Shown piece after piece: positions 9,362-16,906 of a stretch of 64,000 bases of DNA. A program made the position numbers and the translations under genes. This DNA comes from Solimonas sp040754295 (lineage in GTDB: Bacteria; Pseudomonadota; Gammaproteobacteria; Nevskiales; Nevskiaceae): the NCBI GenBank assembly GCA_040754295.1, contig JBFMCQ010000003.1, positions 49,025 through 113,024 of the forward strand, in the 5' to 3' direction. Position 1 is the first letter of the stretch. Each line of letters begins with the position of its first letter. The notes beneath the pieces were generated by a model. The model searched no databases. It was not told the DNA's origin and was given only the letters and a program-made list of their open reading frames with translations.

Positions 9362-10623
9362 CGGGTTTCTCCGGCCTGGGCCAGGGCGGCGCCGGTCAGG
9401 CGCTCGATCTCGATACGGTGGAGCTGGAACTCGGCGGCGGCGTCGATGCGCCGGTTGCGCGCGTCCAGCAGGCGCCGCTGTACATCCGTCCACTCCAGCA
9501 GCGAATAGCGGCCGCGGCGCCAGCCGTCCTCGGTCTGGGCGAGCGCGCGCTCCAGCTCCGGCAGGATCTCGCTGTCCAGCGTCGACACCACGTGCCGGGC
9601 GTGCTCCATTTCCTGGTGATGCGTGAACAGCCGTGTCCGCGCCTTCAGCAACGCAGCGCGGCGCTGCTGCTCGACGAGCGAGAGCTCGGCGTGGGCGGCA
9701 TCGATGGCCGGCCGCGCGGACGACGCCGGGAACAGCGGCATGGCGACGCCCGCCACCAGCGCGGCATCGTCGCCTTGTTCGTAGCGACGCACGCCCAGTG
9801 TCGTCTGCAGATCGGTGCTGCCCCGACTGCGGGCCAGCGCCAGCTCCGCCTGCCTGAGCCGCAAGTCGGCGGCGAACAGCAGGAAGTCGGGCGTCGATTC
9901 GACCTGCGCCAACAGCGTTTCGAACTCGGTGGCCGGGGGCTGCGCGAAGAGATCGCCGGCGATGCGCGTGAAGTCGGGACGATCCAGGCCCATGGCTGCG
10001 GCCAGCGCGAAGCGCGATGTGGCGAGCACGTGGCGCGCGTCCTCGAGCAGCAGCTCGGTTTCGGCCAGCGCAACGACGGCACGGCTGCGCTCGGCCGGCG
10101 GCGCGGCGCCGGCCTGTACGCGCTCGTCCACCGCTTTGCGCTGCCGCTGCGCGAGCCGCAGCGCCGCTTCCGCGCTCGCCACACGCGCCTGCTGCGCGAG
10201 CGTCTCGATGAAGGCACGCGCGATCTCGGTCACCACGTCGAGCTGGCGCAAGGATTGTTCCGTGACCAGGCGTGCGGCTCGGGCATCGGCTGCCGCCAAG
10301 CGCGCCTGGCGCTTGCCGCCGAGCTCGAACAGCCGGCTCAGGCTCAGTGTCGTTTGCGCGGAGTCGAAGCCGCTGCGCGTGTCCGAGCCCAGCGCGTCTT
10401 CAACGGCAAGCTCGATCCGCGGCAGCGGTCGGAGCCCGGCTGCGCGCGTTTCGGCTTCACCGACGCGCCTCTCCAGAACGAATCCTGCAAGCTCGGGCCG
10501 GGCACTGCTCGCGCGCTCGATCGCAGCGCGCAGGGAAAGACTCGAACCGTCGGCAGCGAAAACCATTGCCGACGAACTCAACAGGCACACCGCCAGTGCG
10601 GCGTGCACGGATCTGCACAACAT
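9358..10623 (-). CDS. czcC: Outer-membrane efflux channel, CzcC/TolC family
   Basis: This 421-residue protein is the outer-membrane exit duct of the Czc-type complex. I chose the ATG at 10623 because GGAGA lies 6 nt upstream and a clean signal peptide follows (residues 1-24, ending AMVFA). An in-frame ATG at 10644 is possible but is not spaced from a Shine-Dalgarno. Two TolC-like coiled-coil repeats (about 40-210 and 240-415) have the expected Ala/Arg/Glu-rich helices. It is the first gene of the RND operon, with a small His-rich membrane protein gene 56 bp upstream on the same strand. Confidence 0.88.
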   Translation of the reverse strand: MLCRSVHAALAVCLLSSSAMVFAADGSSLSLRAAIERASSARPELAGFVLERRVGEAETRAAGLRPLPRIELAVEDALGSDTRSGFDSAQTTLSLSRLFELGGKRQARLAAADARAARLVTEQSLRQLDVVTEIARAFIETLAQQARVASAEAALRLAQRQRKAVDERVQAGAAPPAERSRAVVALAETELLLEDARHVLATSRFALAAAMGLDRPDFTRIAGDLFAQPPATEFETLLAQVESTPDFLLFAADLRLRQAELALARSRGSTDLQTTLGVRRYEQGDDAALVAGVAMPLFPASSARPAIDAAHAELSLVEQQRRAALLKARTRLFTHHQEMEHARHVVSTLDSEILPELERALAQTEDGWRRGRYSLLEWTDVQRRLLDARNRRIDAAAEFQLHRIEIERLTGAALAQAGETR

Positions 10624-10679
10624 GGACGTCTCCGTCAGAACCATGGCCCCGCGGGGCGGGGCGAAACCGCGCGCGAAGC

Positions 10680-11078
10680 TCAGACGGCGAGCGGGGGGGC
10701 CTGGGAGAGTGGCAGGACGTGCGGCCTGCGCCGCAGCGGAGGGGATTGGTAGCTCGCTCGCCAGCGGACGCGCTGGCGGCCAGAGACGAGCAAGGCGGCA
10801 ATACCGGCGGCGAGGGCCAGCAGCACCGGCGAGGGCAGCTTGCCGGCGGTGGTGTCGGCGGTATCCGCGTCGACCTCGCCGTGGCTCAGGTGCGAGTCGA
10901 TGTGATCGATCTCGCCGCCCACCCATGCGACGTGGTCATGCTCGTGGTCGTGGTCGACGTCCATTTCCTCGACCGCGATCGGGTGCTCGTGGGCGACGTG
11001 CACGTGAATACCCAGCATCCGCGCCAGCGCCAACGCGCAGCACAGCACCAAGGTGACGATCATGCGGGGCGACTTCAT
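10680..11078 (-). CDS. Small His/Asp-rich membrane protein ahead of czcCBA
   Basis: This 132-residue protein has an N-terminal hydrophobic segment (about 6-20), a central segment dense in His, Asp and Glu (HVHVAHEHP near 25, then DVDHDHEHDH near 41), and a second hydrophobic segment (about 83-98) with a basic tail. The layout suggests a periplasmic metal-binding loop between two membrane anchors. Position and composition recall CzcI/NccX-type accessory proteins that accompany czc operons, but I do not recognise the family with certainty. The start is chosen at MKSPR because the frame upstream has no hydrophobic or regulatory features; no clear ribosome binding site is visible. Confidence 0.6.
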   Translation of the reverse strand: MKSPRMIVTLVLCCALALARMLGIHVHVAHEHPIAVEEMDVDHDHEHDHVAWVGGEIDHIDSHLSHGEVDADTADTTAGKLPSPVLLALAAGIAALLVSGRQRVRWRASYQSPPLRRRPHVLPLSQAPPLAV

Positions 11079-11178
11079 CGGCCGCGGATCATCGCACGAC
11101 CTCGCCACCGGCACCAAACCCGGTCGGGCGCCCTTCGGAACCTGTCGCCGACAACCGGATGAGCACGGGGTGGTGGGC

Positions 11179-11470
11179 CTACGCGGCCTCAAGCTCCAGC
11201 TTGACCTTGTAGCCCAGGGCGCGGGCGGCGCGTGCGAGGGTGTCAATGGTCAGGTCTGATTAGGCCCTGGTTAGGCCGGTGTCTGTTTCGTCAAGCAGGC
11301 GGTCCAGCGCCGAGCGGCTGGTCCGCATGCGCGTGGCCATCAACCTTGATCAGGCCGCGCTTCTTCATGCCCTGTCCAACCTGCCAGGCTAGTACGCGCT
11401 TCATCGCTCGCGCCGAGACGTCCTCGAGCGCCTTGTCTTCGGGTTGGGCGGAGTCGCGTTCGGGACTACT
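11179..11470 (-). pseudogene. Decayed HTH (XRE-type) antitoxin gene
   Basis: Two reading frames of this stretch add up to one recognisable antitoxin of the 'AxKRVLAWQ...MKKRGL.K..MA.RM.TSRSALDRLLD...LTIDTLARAARALG' type, a HTH protein usually paired with a RelE/HigB toxin. The first part (ALEDVSARAMKRVLAWQV) shifts frame near 11330 to continue as MATRMRTSRSALDRLLDE. An in-frame TAA then interrupts the region just before TIDTLARAARALGYKVKLEL, which ends in TAG at 11179. One frameshift plus one nonsense codon make it a pseudogene. No toxin partner is visible on either side. Confidence 0.65.
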
Positions 11471-11501
11471 AGGGACCCGTGAGCAATCTGTTTTTCTGCG
11501 C

Positions 11502-12272
11502 TCAGCCGGCGGGTGCGCGCGCCTGCTGGATCAGCTCGTAGGCGCCGACGATCTCGCGCGTCTTCTCCTCAGCCAGCGCGCGCATGCTCTCCGGCAAGCC
11601 CTTGGCGGCGAGCTTGTCGGGATGATGCTGGCTCATCAGCCGCCGATACGCGGTCTTGACTTCGGCGTCGCTCGCCGAAGCATCGACGCCGAGCACGCGA
11701 TACGCTTCTTCGACCCTGCGCTGCGGCGATGCACCGGCGCCGCGCGTGCCCAGGCGCAGCATCGCCTCGATCCGTTCGACGTCCGCAGCTGACAGCCCCA
11801 GTCCACGCGCGACGCGCACGAGCATATCGTGCTCGGCCGGATGCACGCTGCCGTCCGCGGACAGCGCGGTCAGCTGGATCTGCAGAAACATCTGATGCAG
11901 CAGGCGCTGCCCGCGGCTGAGCTGCGCAAAGCGCGTCACCTCGGCGTCGAGATCGAAGCCCGGTGCCTTGCCGCGGTTGAATGCGGCCTGCGCCGTGGCG
12001 CGTGCCTGCGTCGAGAGGCGCAGGCGCTCGAACAGCGCCTCGGCGGCGCGGATCTCGTCCTGCGTCACCCGGCCGTCGGCCTTGCAGATCGCACCCATCA
12101 CCGCGAACGTCGATTCGAGGAACTGGGCCTGTACGCGACCGACGTGACCGACGATCAGCGAGCCGCGCAGGATCTGTCCGGCGAAGTAACCGAGCAGGGC
12201 GCCGACGATGAGGCCGGGCCAGCGGCCGATCGCATAACCGATCACCGCGCCGATAATCATTGCGAGATTCAT
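11502..12272 (-). CDS. djlA: DnaJ-like co-chaperone, DjlA family
   Basis: This 256-residue inner-membrane protein should stimulate DnaK through its C-terminal J domain. A Gly-rich transmembrane segment occupies residues about 5-35, a TerB-like helical domain about 55-170, and the J domain about 188-250 with the HPD motif (QHHPDKLAAKG). Order and length match E. coli DjlA. There is no Shine-Dalgarno. Instead TAAAAT (12284-12279) ends 6 nt before the ATG, suggesting a leaderless message. Confidence 0.92.
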   Translation of the reverse strand: MNLAMIIGAVIGYAIGRWPGLIVGALLGYFAGQILRGSLIVGHVGRVQAQFLESTFAVMGAICKADGRVTQDEIRAAEALFERLRLSTQARATAQAAFNRGKAPGFDLDAEVTRFAQLSRGQRLLHQMFLQIQLTALSADGSVHPAEHDMLVRVARGLGLSAADVERIEAMLRLGTRGAGASPQRRVEEAYRVLGVDASASDAEVKTAYRRLMSQHHPDKLAAKGLPESMRALAEEKTREIVGAYELIQQARAPAG

Positions 12273-12456
12273 GCGTCGATTTTAACGGCGATCGGCGGCG
12301 CCCCGGTGACGCCCGGTGCCATTCTCGTGTATCGCCACGGGTCGGGTCGTGCGTCGCAGCCGGACGAGCTGCTGCGCTTCGCCTTGCGGGCTTCGCGTCG
12401 GGACTGAGCAGCGCCGCTGATGGCGCTCGACGTCGCGCAGTTCTGAGCGTGCGCTA

Positions 12457-12631
12457 GATGTCGATGCGCTGGCCGTGCGGCGCGCAGAGCGCAGGAGCAG
12501 CGCTGCGTCAGGCGCCGGCGGATCAGTCCTGGGGCGACCGCATCGCGATCTTCACCGATCCCGACGGCTACCACTGGACGTTCGCGACCAACATCGGCGA
12601 GTTCGACGCGAGCAGAGCGCCGCCGATGTAG
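12457..12631 (+). pseudogene. Fragment of a VOC (glyoxalase/bleomycin-resistance) family gene
   Basis: The reading frame from 12491 to the TAG at 12629-12631 encodes AGAALRQAPADQSWGDR followed by IFTDPDGYHWTFAT, the typical C-terminal end of VOC-superfamily proteins of the PhnB-like group. Just upstream, GATGTCGATGCG... encodes DVDALAVR in another frame, which would normally precede that motif, so a frameshift separates them. The N-terminal half is missing. It is a remnant and unlikely to function. Confidence 0.55.
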
Positions 12632-12685
12632 CGGGCGTGTGCCAGTAACTCCACAGTATCGCCGACCGGCGCGGCGTGCGGCTAG

Positions 12686-12701
12686 TTAGCCGATCGGCTA
12701 A
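12686..12701. repeat. Perfect 16-bp palindrome
   Basis: TTAGCCGATCGGCTAA is fully self-complementary and stands alone in the intergenic region about 500 bp before the TonB operon. Its length and lack of a loop suit a dimeric-protein operator better than a terminator. No gene starts close to it, so its target is unclear. Confidence 0.4.
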
Positions 12702-13079
12702 GTTTCTTTTGCAGCTGCAGCCGATACAGTGCGCCTACCGAAGCGTGCGGCGCCTCGCGAACCGGGAGGGCAGCGGGTTGCGCTCGAAGGCCGTCGCATT
12801 CGCCACACCGCGTCACCGGCGCGGTGAGCGACAACGCTGCCAGCCGGCAGCGTCTGCCCGGTAGCCCAGGAAGGGTGCTCCAACACGGTCGGCGGCTGCA
12901 GGTGCGTGAGGGAGGCGCTCGCTGCCACATGACCACCGGCCTGCGCAGTGGGCCAGGACAGCTCCGCGCTTCGCGCCAACACCAGGCCGACGGGAGGCAA
13001 CTCGAGGCGAGCTTCGGCTCGCCCTGTTTTTGCGCGCGGTTTAAGTGCTGTTTCTACTGGGATTTGAGGGAAAACCCGG

Positions 13080-13110
13080 TTACTAAAGCCGTCGGCAATG
13101 GTGCTACCAT
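13080..13110 (+). promoter_or_regulatory. Candidate extended -10 promoter of the TonB operon
   Basis: TGC-TACCAT (13102-13110) fits an extended -10 element, with a poor TTACTA -35 (13080-13085) at 19 bp. It lies 87 bp before the first ATG, which itself has a good AGGAAA ribosome binding site. The assignment rests on pattern alone. Confidence 0.3.
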
Positions 13111-13196
13111 CCGCGCCTTGCCCTCGCCGGCCCCGCATGTTTGCGCCGGTGCTCCCTGTTTCGAATCAATATTCCCCAGTGAAAGGAAATTCGCCC

Positions 13197-13976
13197 ATGT
13201 TCGACAGGCTGTTTCGAGCTGCAGCGCGCCAGCGTTGTGGCTGGGCTGCCGCAGGTCTGATGATCTGCGCGGTCGCTGCCGCGCAATCCACCGCGACCGT
13301 CGAGCGCGCGGTCAACGAGCAGGTCGGCGCCGAACAGGCTGCCCAGCAGACGCAGGGTCGCATCGAGCAGCTCGATGACGAGACTCGCCAGGCCGTCGCC
13401 GAATACCGGGCGGTCATCCAGGAGACCGATAGCCTGCGCCGCTACAACGAGCAGCTGCAGGCGACGCTGAAGTCCCAGATCGAAGAGATGGAGACGATGC
13501 AGCGTCAGCTCGGCGAGGTCGAGACCACCGCGCGTGAGATCGTGCCGCTGCTGCAGAAGATGCTGAAGACGCTCGAGGAGTTCGTGAAGCTCGATCTGCC
13601 GTTTCTGCCCGAGGAGCGCGCGCAGCGCATCGCCGGTCTCAAGGACATGATGACGCGCGCCGACGTCTCGATTGCCGAGAAGTTCCGCCGTATCGTCGAG
13701 GCCTACCAGATCGAGATGGAATACGGCCGCACGCTCGAAGCCTACCAGGGCAAGATCGGCGAGCGCACCGTCGAGTTCCTGCGCGCGGGGCGCGCGTCGC
13801 TGATGTATCAGACGCTGGACGGCTCGGAGTCCGGCTACTGGGATGCCGAACGCAAGGACTGGGTCAGCGACAACGACTACGCCGACGCGGTGACCGCGGG
13901 TCTCAAGATCGCCAAGAAGCAGGCCGCACCGGATCTGCTGTTTGTCCCCGTCAGCGCGCCGAAGGAGGCGAAGTAA
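13197..13976 (+). CDS. DUF3450 periplasmic coiled-coil protein of TonB operon
   Basis: This 259-residue protein starts at the ATG behind AGGAAA; an earlier in-frame ATG would not give a signal peptide at the N-terminus. Residues 1-29 form the signal peptide (ending AVAAA). Residues about 40-130 are a long Gln/Glu-rich coiled coil, and the C-terminal half contains the DUF3450 core (FLPEERAQRI... and an acidic ESGYWD segment). DUF3450 proteins are regularly first in operons with two ExbB-like proteins, ExbD and TonB, and presumably help this Ton system from the periplasm. The next gene begins 1 nt after its stop. Confidence 0.85.
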   Translation: MFDRLFRAAARQRCGWAAAGLMICAVAAAQSTATVERAVNEQVGAEQAAQQTQGRIEQLDDETRQAVAEYRAVIQETDSLRRYNEQLQATLKSQIEEMETMQRQLGEVETTAREIVPLLQKMLKTLEEFVKLDLPFLPEERAQRIAGLKDMMTRADVSIAEKFRRIVEAYQIEMEYGRTLEAYQGKIGERTVEFLRAGRASLMYQTLDGSESGYWDAERKDWVSDNDYADAVTAGLKIAKKQAAPDLLFVPVSAPKEAK

Positions 13977-13977
13977 C

Positions 13978-15348
13978 ATGCTGGGCAATACTCTGACCGG
14001 CCTGCTGCGCCCCGCGGCGATCGCGCTCGCGGTGCTGCTGCCGGCGTCCGCGCTCGCCGCGTCCTCGCTCGACGAGCTGCTCGAACAGACGCGTACCGCG
14101 CGTGCGCGCGAGGCGCAGCAGAACCAGGCGCGTCTGAAGGAGTTCCAGGAGGAGCGCAATCGGCGTGCCGAGATGCTCGCCAACGCCAAGGCCGAACTCG
14201 CGCGCGAGAACGCGCGTGCCAATCAGCTGTCGACCCAGTTCGACGCGAACGAGAAGAAGCTGGTCGAGCTGCAGGCCGCGCTCGATGCGAAGCTCGGCAA
14301 TCTGGGTGAAATGTTCGGCGTCGTGCGTCAGGTCGCCGGCGACTTTGCGTCGGTGGCCTACAACTCGATGATCTCGGCGCAGTATCCGGAGCGCGAGGCC
14401 TTCGCTCGCAAGCTCTCCGAGTCGAAGTCGCTGGCGTCGATCGAGGAGCTCGAGCGCTTCTGGTTCGAGATGCAGCGCGAAATGACCGAGTCCGGCCGCG
14501 TCGTCAAGTTCCAGGCGACCGTCGTCAGCCCGGAGGGCATGGCCGAGAAGCAGCCGGTCGTACGCATCGGTGGTTTCACCGCGTCGACCGACGAGGGCTT
14601 CGTCACCTATCTGCCGGGGCAGAAGGAGTTCGCGGTGCTCAGCCGCCAGCCGGCGGCGCGCTACGTGCGGCCCAACGTCAATCTGCTCGACGAAACCAGC
14701 GGCTACCACAAGGCGACGCTGGACCCGACCCGCGGGACGCTGCTCGCGGTGCTGGTGCAGACGCCCAAGCTCGGCGAGCAGATCAGGTTCGGCGGGCTGG
14801 TCGGCTACATCATCATGGTGATCGGCGCGATCGGTCTGATCATGGCCGCCGTGCGCTTCTTCGCGCTCACCGCGATCGGCTCGAAGGTGGCCCGGCAGCG
14901 CAGGGACTCCGCGAACGCGCGCGAGGACAACCCGCTCGGCCGCGTGCTCGCCGTCTATTACAAGGATCCCAACGTCGATCCCGACACGCTGCAGCTGCGG
15001 CTCGACGAGGCCGTGCTCAAGGAGATCCCGGCACTGGAAACCTGGCTGCCGGCGATCAAGATGATCGCGGCGGTCGGTCCGCTGATGGGCCTGCTCGGTA
15101 CCGTGACCGGCATGATCCTGACCTTCCAGCAGATCACGCTGTTCGGCACCGGCGATCCGAAGATCATGGCCGATGGCATTTCGCAGGCGCTGGTCACCAC
15201 GGTGCAGGGTCTGGTCGTCGCGATTCCGATGGTGCTGATCCACGCCTATCTGGCCGGCCGCAGCAAGAACATCGTGCAGATCCTCGACGAGGAAGCCGCC
15301 GGCATCATTGCGGAGCATGCCGAGAAGCAGCATGGTCACGCCGCTTGA
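13978..15348 (+). CDS. Long ExbB/TolQ-type proton channel with periplasmic coiled coil
   Basis: This 456-residue protein is about twice the size of classical ExbB. A signal peptide (about 1-25, ending ALAAS) is followed by a coiled coil (about 35-110), a periplasmic domain to about 255, then a transmembrane segment (IIMVIGAIGLIMAAVRFF, about 278) and the MotA/TolQ/ExbB domain. The domain includes VGPLMGLLGTVTGMI and a final TVQGLVVAIP segment. It starts behind GAAGGAGG. It should form the proton-conducting stator that energises TonB. The reading frame overlaps the next gene by 17 nt. Confidence 0.88.
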   Translation: MLGNTLTGLLRPAAIALAVLLPASALAASSLDELLEQTRTARAREAQQNQARLKEFQEERNRRAEMLANAKAELARENARANQLSTQFDANEKKLVELQAALDAKLGNLGEMFGVVRQVAGDFASVAYNSMISAQYPEREAFARKLSESKSLASIEELERFWFEMQREMTESGRVVKFQATVVSPEGMAEKQPVVRIGGFTASTDEGFVTYLPGQKEFAVLSRQPAARYVRPNVNLLDETSGYHKATLDPTRGTLLAVLVQTPKLGEQIRFGGLVGYIIMVIGAIGLIMAAVRFFALTAIGSKVARQRRDSANAREDNPLGRVLAVYYKDPNVDPDTLQLRLDEAVLKEIPALETWLPAIKMIAAVGPLMGLLGTVTGMILTFQQITLFGTGDPKIMADGISQALVTTVQGLVVAIPMVLIHAYLAGRSKNIVQILDEEAAGIIAEHAEKQHGHAA

Positions 15349-15856
15349 TCTGCTCGCCGATGTCCGCGATCTGCTGGAGATCGGGGGTCCGGTCGTCCGT
15401 CTGCTGCTGATCGCGGCGTTCGTGCTGTGGGTGCTGATCCTGGAGCGCTGGCTGTACGCGCGCCGCGAGCTGCCGAGGCTGGTCGCGCGCCTGCAATCCG
15501 AATGGGACGCGCGCAGCGATCACTCGTCCTGGTATGCGCGCCAGGTCAAGCGCAAGCTTCTTTCGGAAGCCACGCGCGCGATCCGCGGCAGCCTCGGCAT
15601 GATCAAGGCACTCGTCGCGCTGGCCTCGCTGATCGGCCTGCTCGGTACGGTGACCGGCATGATCCAGGTCTTCGACGTGATGGCGACGCTGGGCACCGGC
15701 AACGCACGGGCGATGGCGTCCGGCGTGTCGGCCGCGACGATCCCGACGATGGCCGGCATGGTCGTTGCGATTTCCGGTCTTTATCCGATCTTGTGGCTCG
15801 AGAGGAAGCTGGCTCAGGAGACGAGCCGCCTCAACGACCACATGATCACGCATTGA
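15332..15856 (+). CDS. exbB: Short ExbB/TolQ-type proton channel
   Basis: This 174-residue protein starts at the ATG inside the end of the preceding gene, behind GAGAAG. It has an N-terminal helix (VRLLLIAAFVLWVLIL, about 25), the conserved ASLIGLLGTVTGMIQVF segment (about 95-112) and ATIPTMAGMVVAISGLYP (about 134). Length and topology match compact ExbB2-type proteins. With the long ExbB, the ExbD and the TonB downstream it forms the inner-membrane energising complex. Having both a long and a short ExbB is normal for this operon type. Confidence 0.88.
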   Translation: MVTPLDLLADVRDLLEIGGPVVRLLLIAAFVLWVLILERWLYARRELPRLVARLQSEWDARSDHSSWYARQVKRKLLSEATRAIRGSLGMIKALVALASLIGLLGTVTGMIQVFDVMATLGTGNARAMASGVSAATIPTMAGMVVAISGLYPILWLERKLAQETSRLNDHMITH

Positions 15857-15869
15857 GTAAGGTGTAGTC

Positions 15870-16280
15870 ATGGCCCGTAGAGCCCGAGGCAGCGACGACG
15901 ACGCCCAGATCGACCTGACGCCGATGCTGGACATGTCGTTCATCCTGCTGATCTTCTTCATCGTGACGACGTCGTTCGTCAAGGAGGCCGGCATCGACGT
16001 GAACCGGCCGAGTGCGGCGACCGCCGAGCGCAAGGAGCGCGGCAACATCCTCATCGCGATCCGTTCCAACGGCGAGATCTGGATCGACAAGCGCGTCGTC
16101 GACAAGCGCGCGGTGCGCGCGACGGTGGAGCGCCTGCACGCCGAGAATCCGGAAGGCTCGGTGGTCATCATCGCCGACAAGTCGTCCGAAACCGGCACAC
16201 TCGTCGAGGTGATGGACCAGGTGCGGCTGGCCGGCGTGTTCAACGTCTCGATCGCCGCCGATCAGGGCGGAGGCGGCTAA
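15870..16280 (+). CDS. exbD: ExbD/TolR family protein
   Basis: This 136-residue protein has the usual short cytoplasmic start, one transmembrane helix carrying the proton-binding Asp in DLTPMLDMSFILLIFFI (Asp at about residue 22), and a periplasmic domain ending in a Gly tail. It partners with the two ExbB proteins to convert proton flow into TonB movement. The stop overlaps the tonB start as TAATG, so translation is likely coupled. Confidence 0.92.
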   Translation: MARRARGSDDDAQIDLTPMLDMSFILLIFFIVTTSFVKEAGIDVNRPSAATAERKERGNILIAIRSNGEIWIDKRVVDKRAVRATVERLHAENPEGSVVIIADKSSETGTLVEVMDQVRLAGVFNVSIAADQGGGG

Positions 16281-16906
16281 TGGCGCGTACTGCGCTCGCC
16301 GTCGTGCTGGCTGCGTTCGTCGCCTTCGCTCTGTTCTGGGTCATGCACCTGCTGATCCTCGGCCGCGACGTCGGCCCCAGGAAGGACACCAGCGGCGCGG
16401 TGATCGACTTCGTGCGCCTCAAGCGCGAGACCGAGCTGGAGACGCGCACGCGCAGCAAGCCGGAGAAGCCGCCGCCGCCCAAGCAGCCGCCGCCGCCGCA
16501 GATGAAGATCCAGGCGCAGGCCAATCCGGACATGGCACCGACACCGTTCAACCTGCCGAATCTGAATCTGCCGACGTCGATCACCGGCGGCCCGTTCCTC
16601 GGCACCTTCGCGGCCGGCGACATCCAGGGCGACGCCGAGCTGATTCCGCTGGTGCGCATCGCGCCGCAGTATCCGCGTCAGGCGCTGCGCGACGGCATCG
16701 AGGGCGAGGTGACGCTGGAGATCACGGTCGGGCCGGACGGCACGGTGAAGTCGGCGCGCGTGAAGAGCGCGAAGCCGCGCGGTTACTTCGAGTCCTCGGC
16801 GGTTTCGGCGGCGTACAAGGGGCGCTTCCGTCCCAAGGTCGTCGACGGCCAGCCGCAGGAAACGACGGGCGTGTACACGGTCCGTTTCAAGCTGGGCGAA
16901 GGCTGA
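16280..16906 (+). CDS. tonB: Energy transducer TonB
   Basis: This 208-residue protein has an N-terminal membrane anchor (about 4-28), a Pro-rich spacer (KPEKPPPPKQPPPP, about 62-75) that spans the periplasm, and a C-terminal TonB domain (about 125-205) with the YPRQAL and G.V.L..TVG..G.V patterns. It would energise TonB-dependent outer-membrane receptors, none of which is encoded here. The spacer is short and uses few Lys-Pro repeats. The start overlaps the exbD stop and its stop overlaps the next start as TGATG. Confidence 0.92.
   Translation: MARTALAVVLAAFVAFALFWVMHLLILGRDVGPRKDTSGAVIDFVRLKRETELETRTRSKPEKPPPPKQPPPPQMKIQAQANPDMAPTPFNLPNLNLPTSITGGPFLGTFAAGDIQGDAELIPLVRIAPQYPRQALRDGIEGEVTLEITVGPDGTVKSARVKSAKPRGYFESSAVSAAYKGRFRPKVVDGQPQETTGVYTVRFKLGEG

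Larger units (their letters stand above)
12632..13196. other. Long intergenic region before the TonB operon
   Basis: Across these 565 bp I find no coding frame with family resemblance; the open frames present have the random, Arg/Ala-rich composition of antisense GC-rich DNA. It contains a perfect 16-bp palindrome at 12686-12701 and a plausible promoter for the downstream operon at 13080-13110, both listed separately. Confidence 0.5.
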
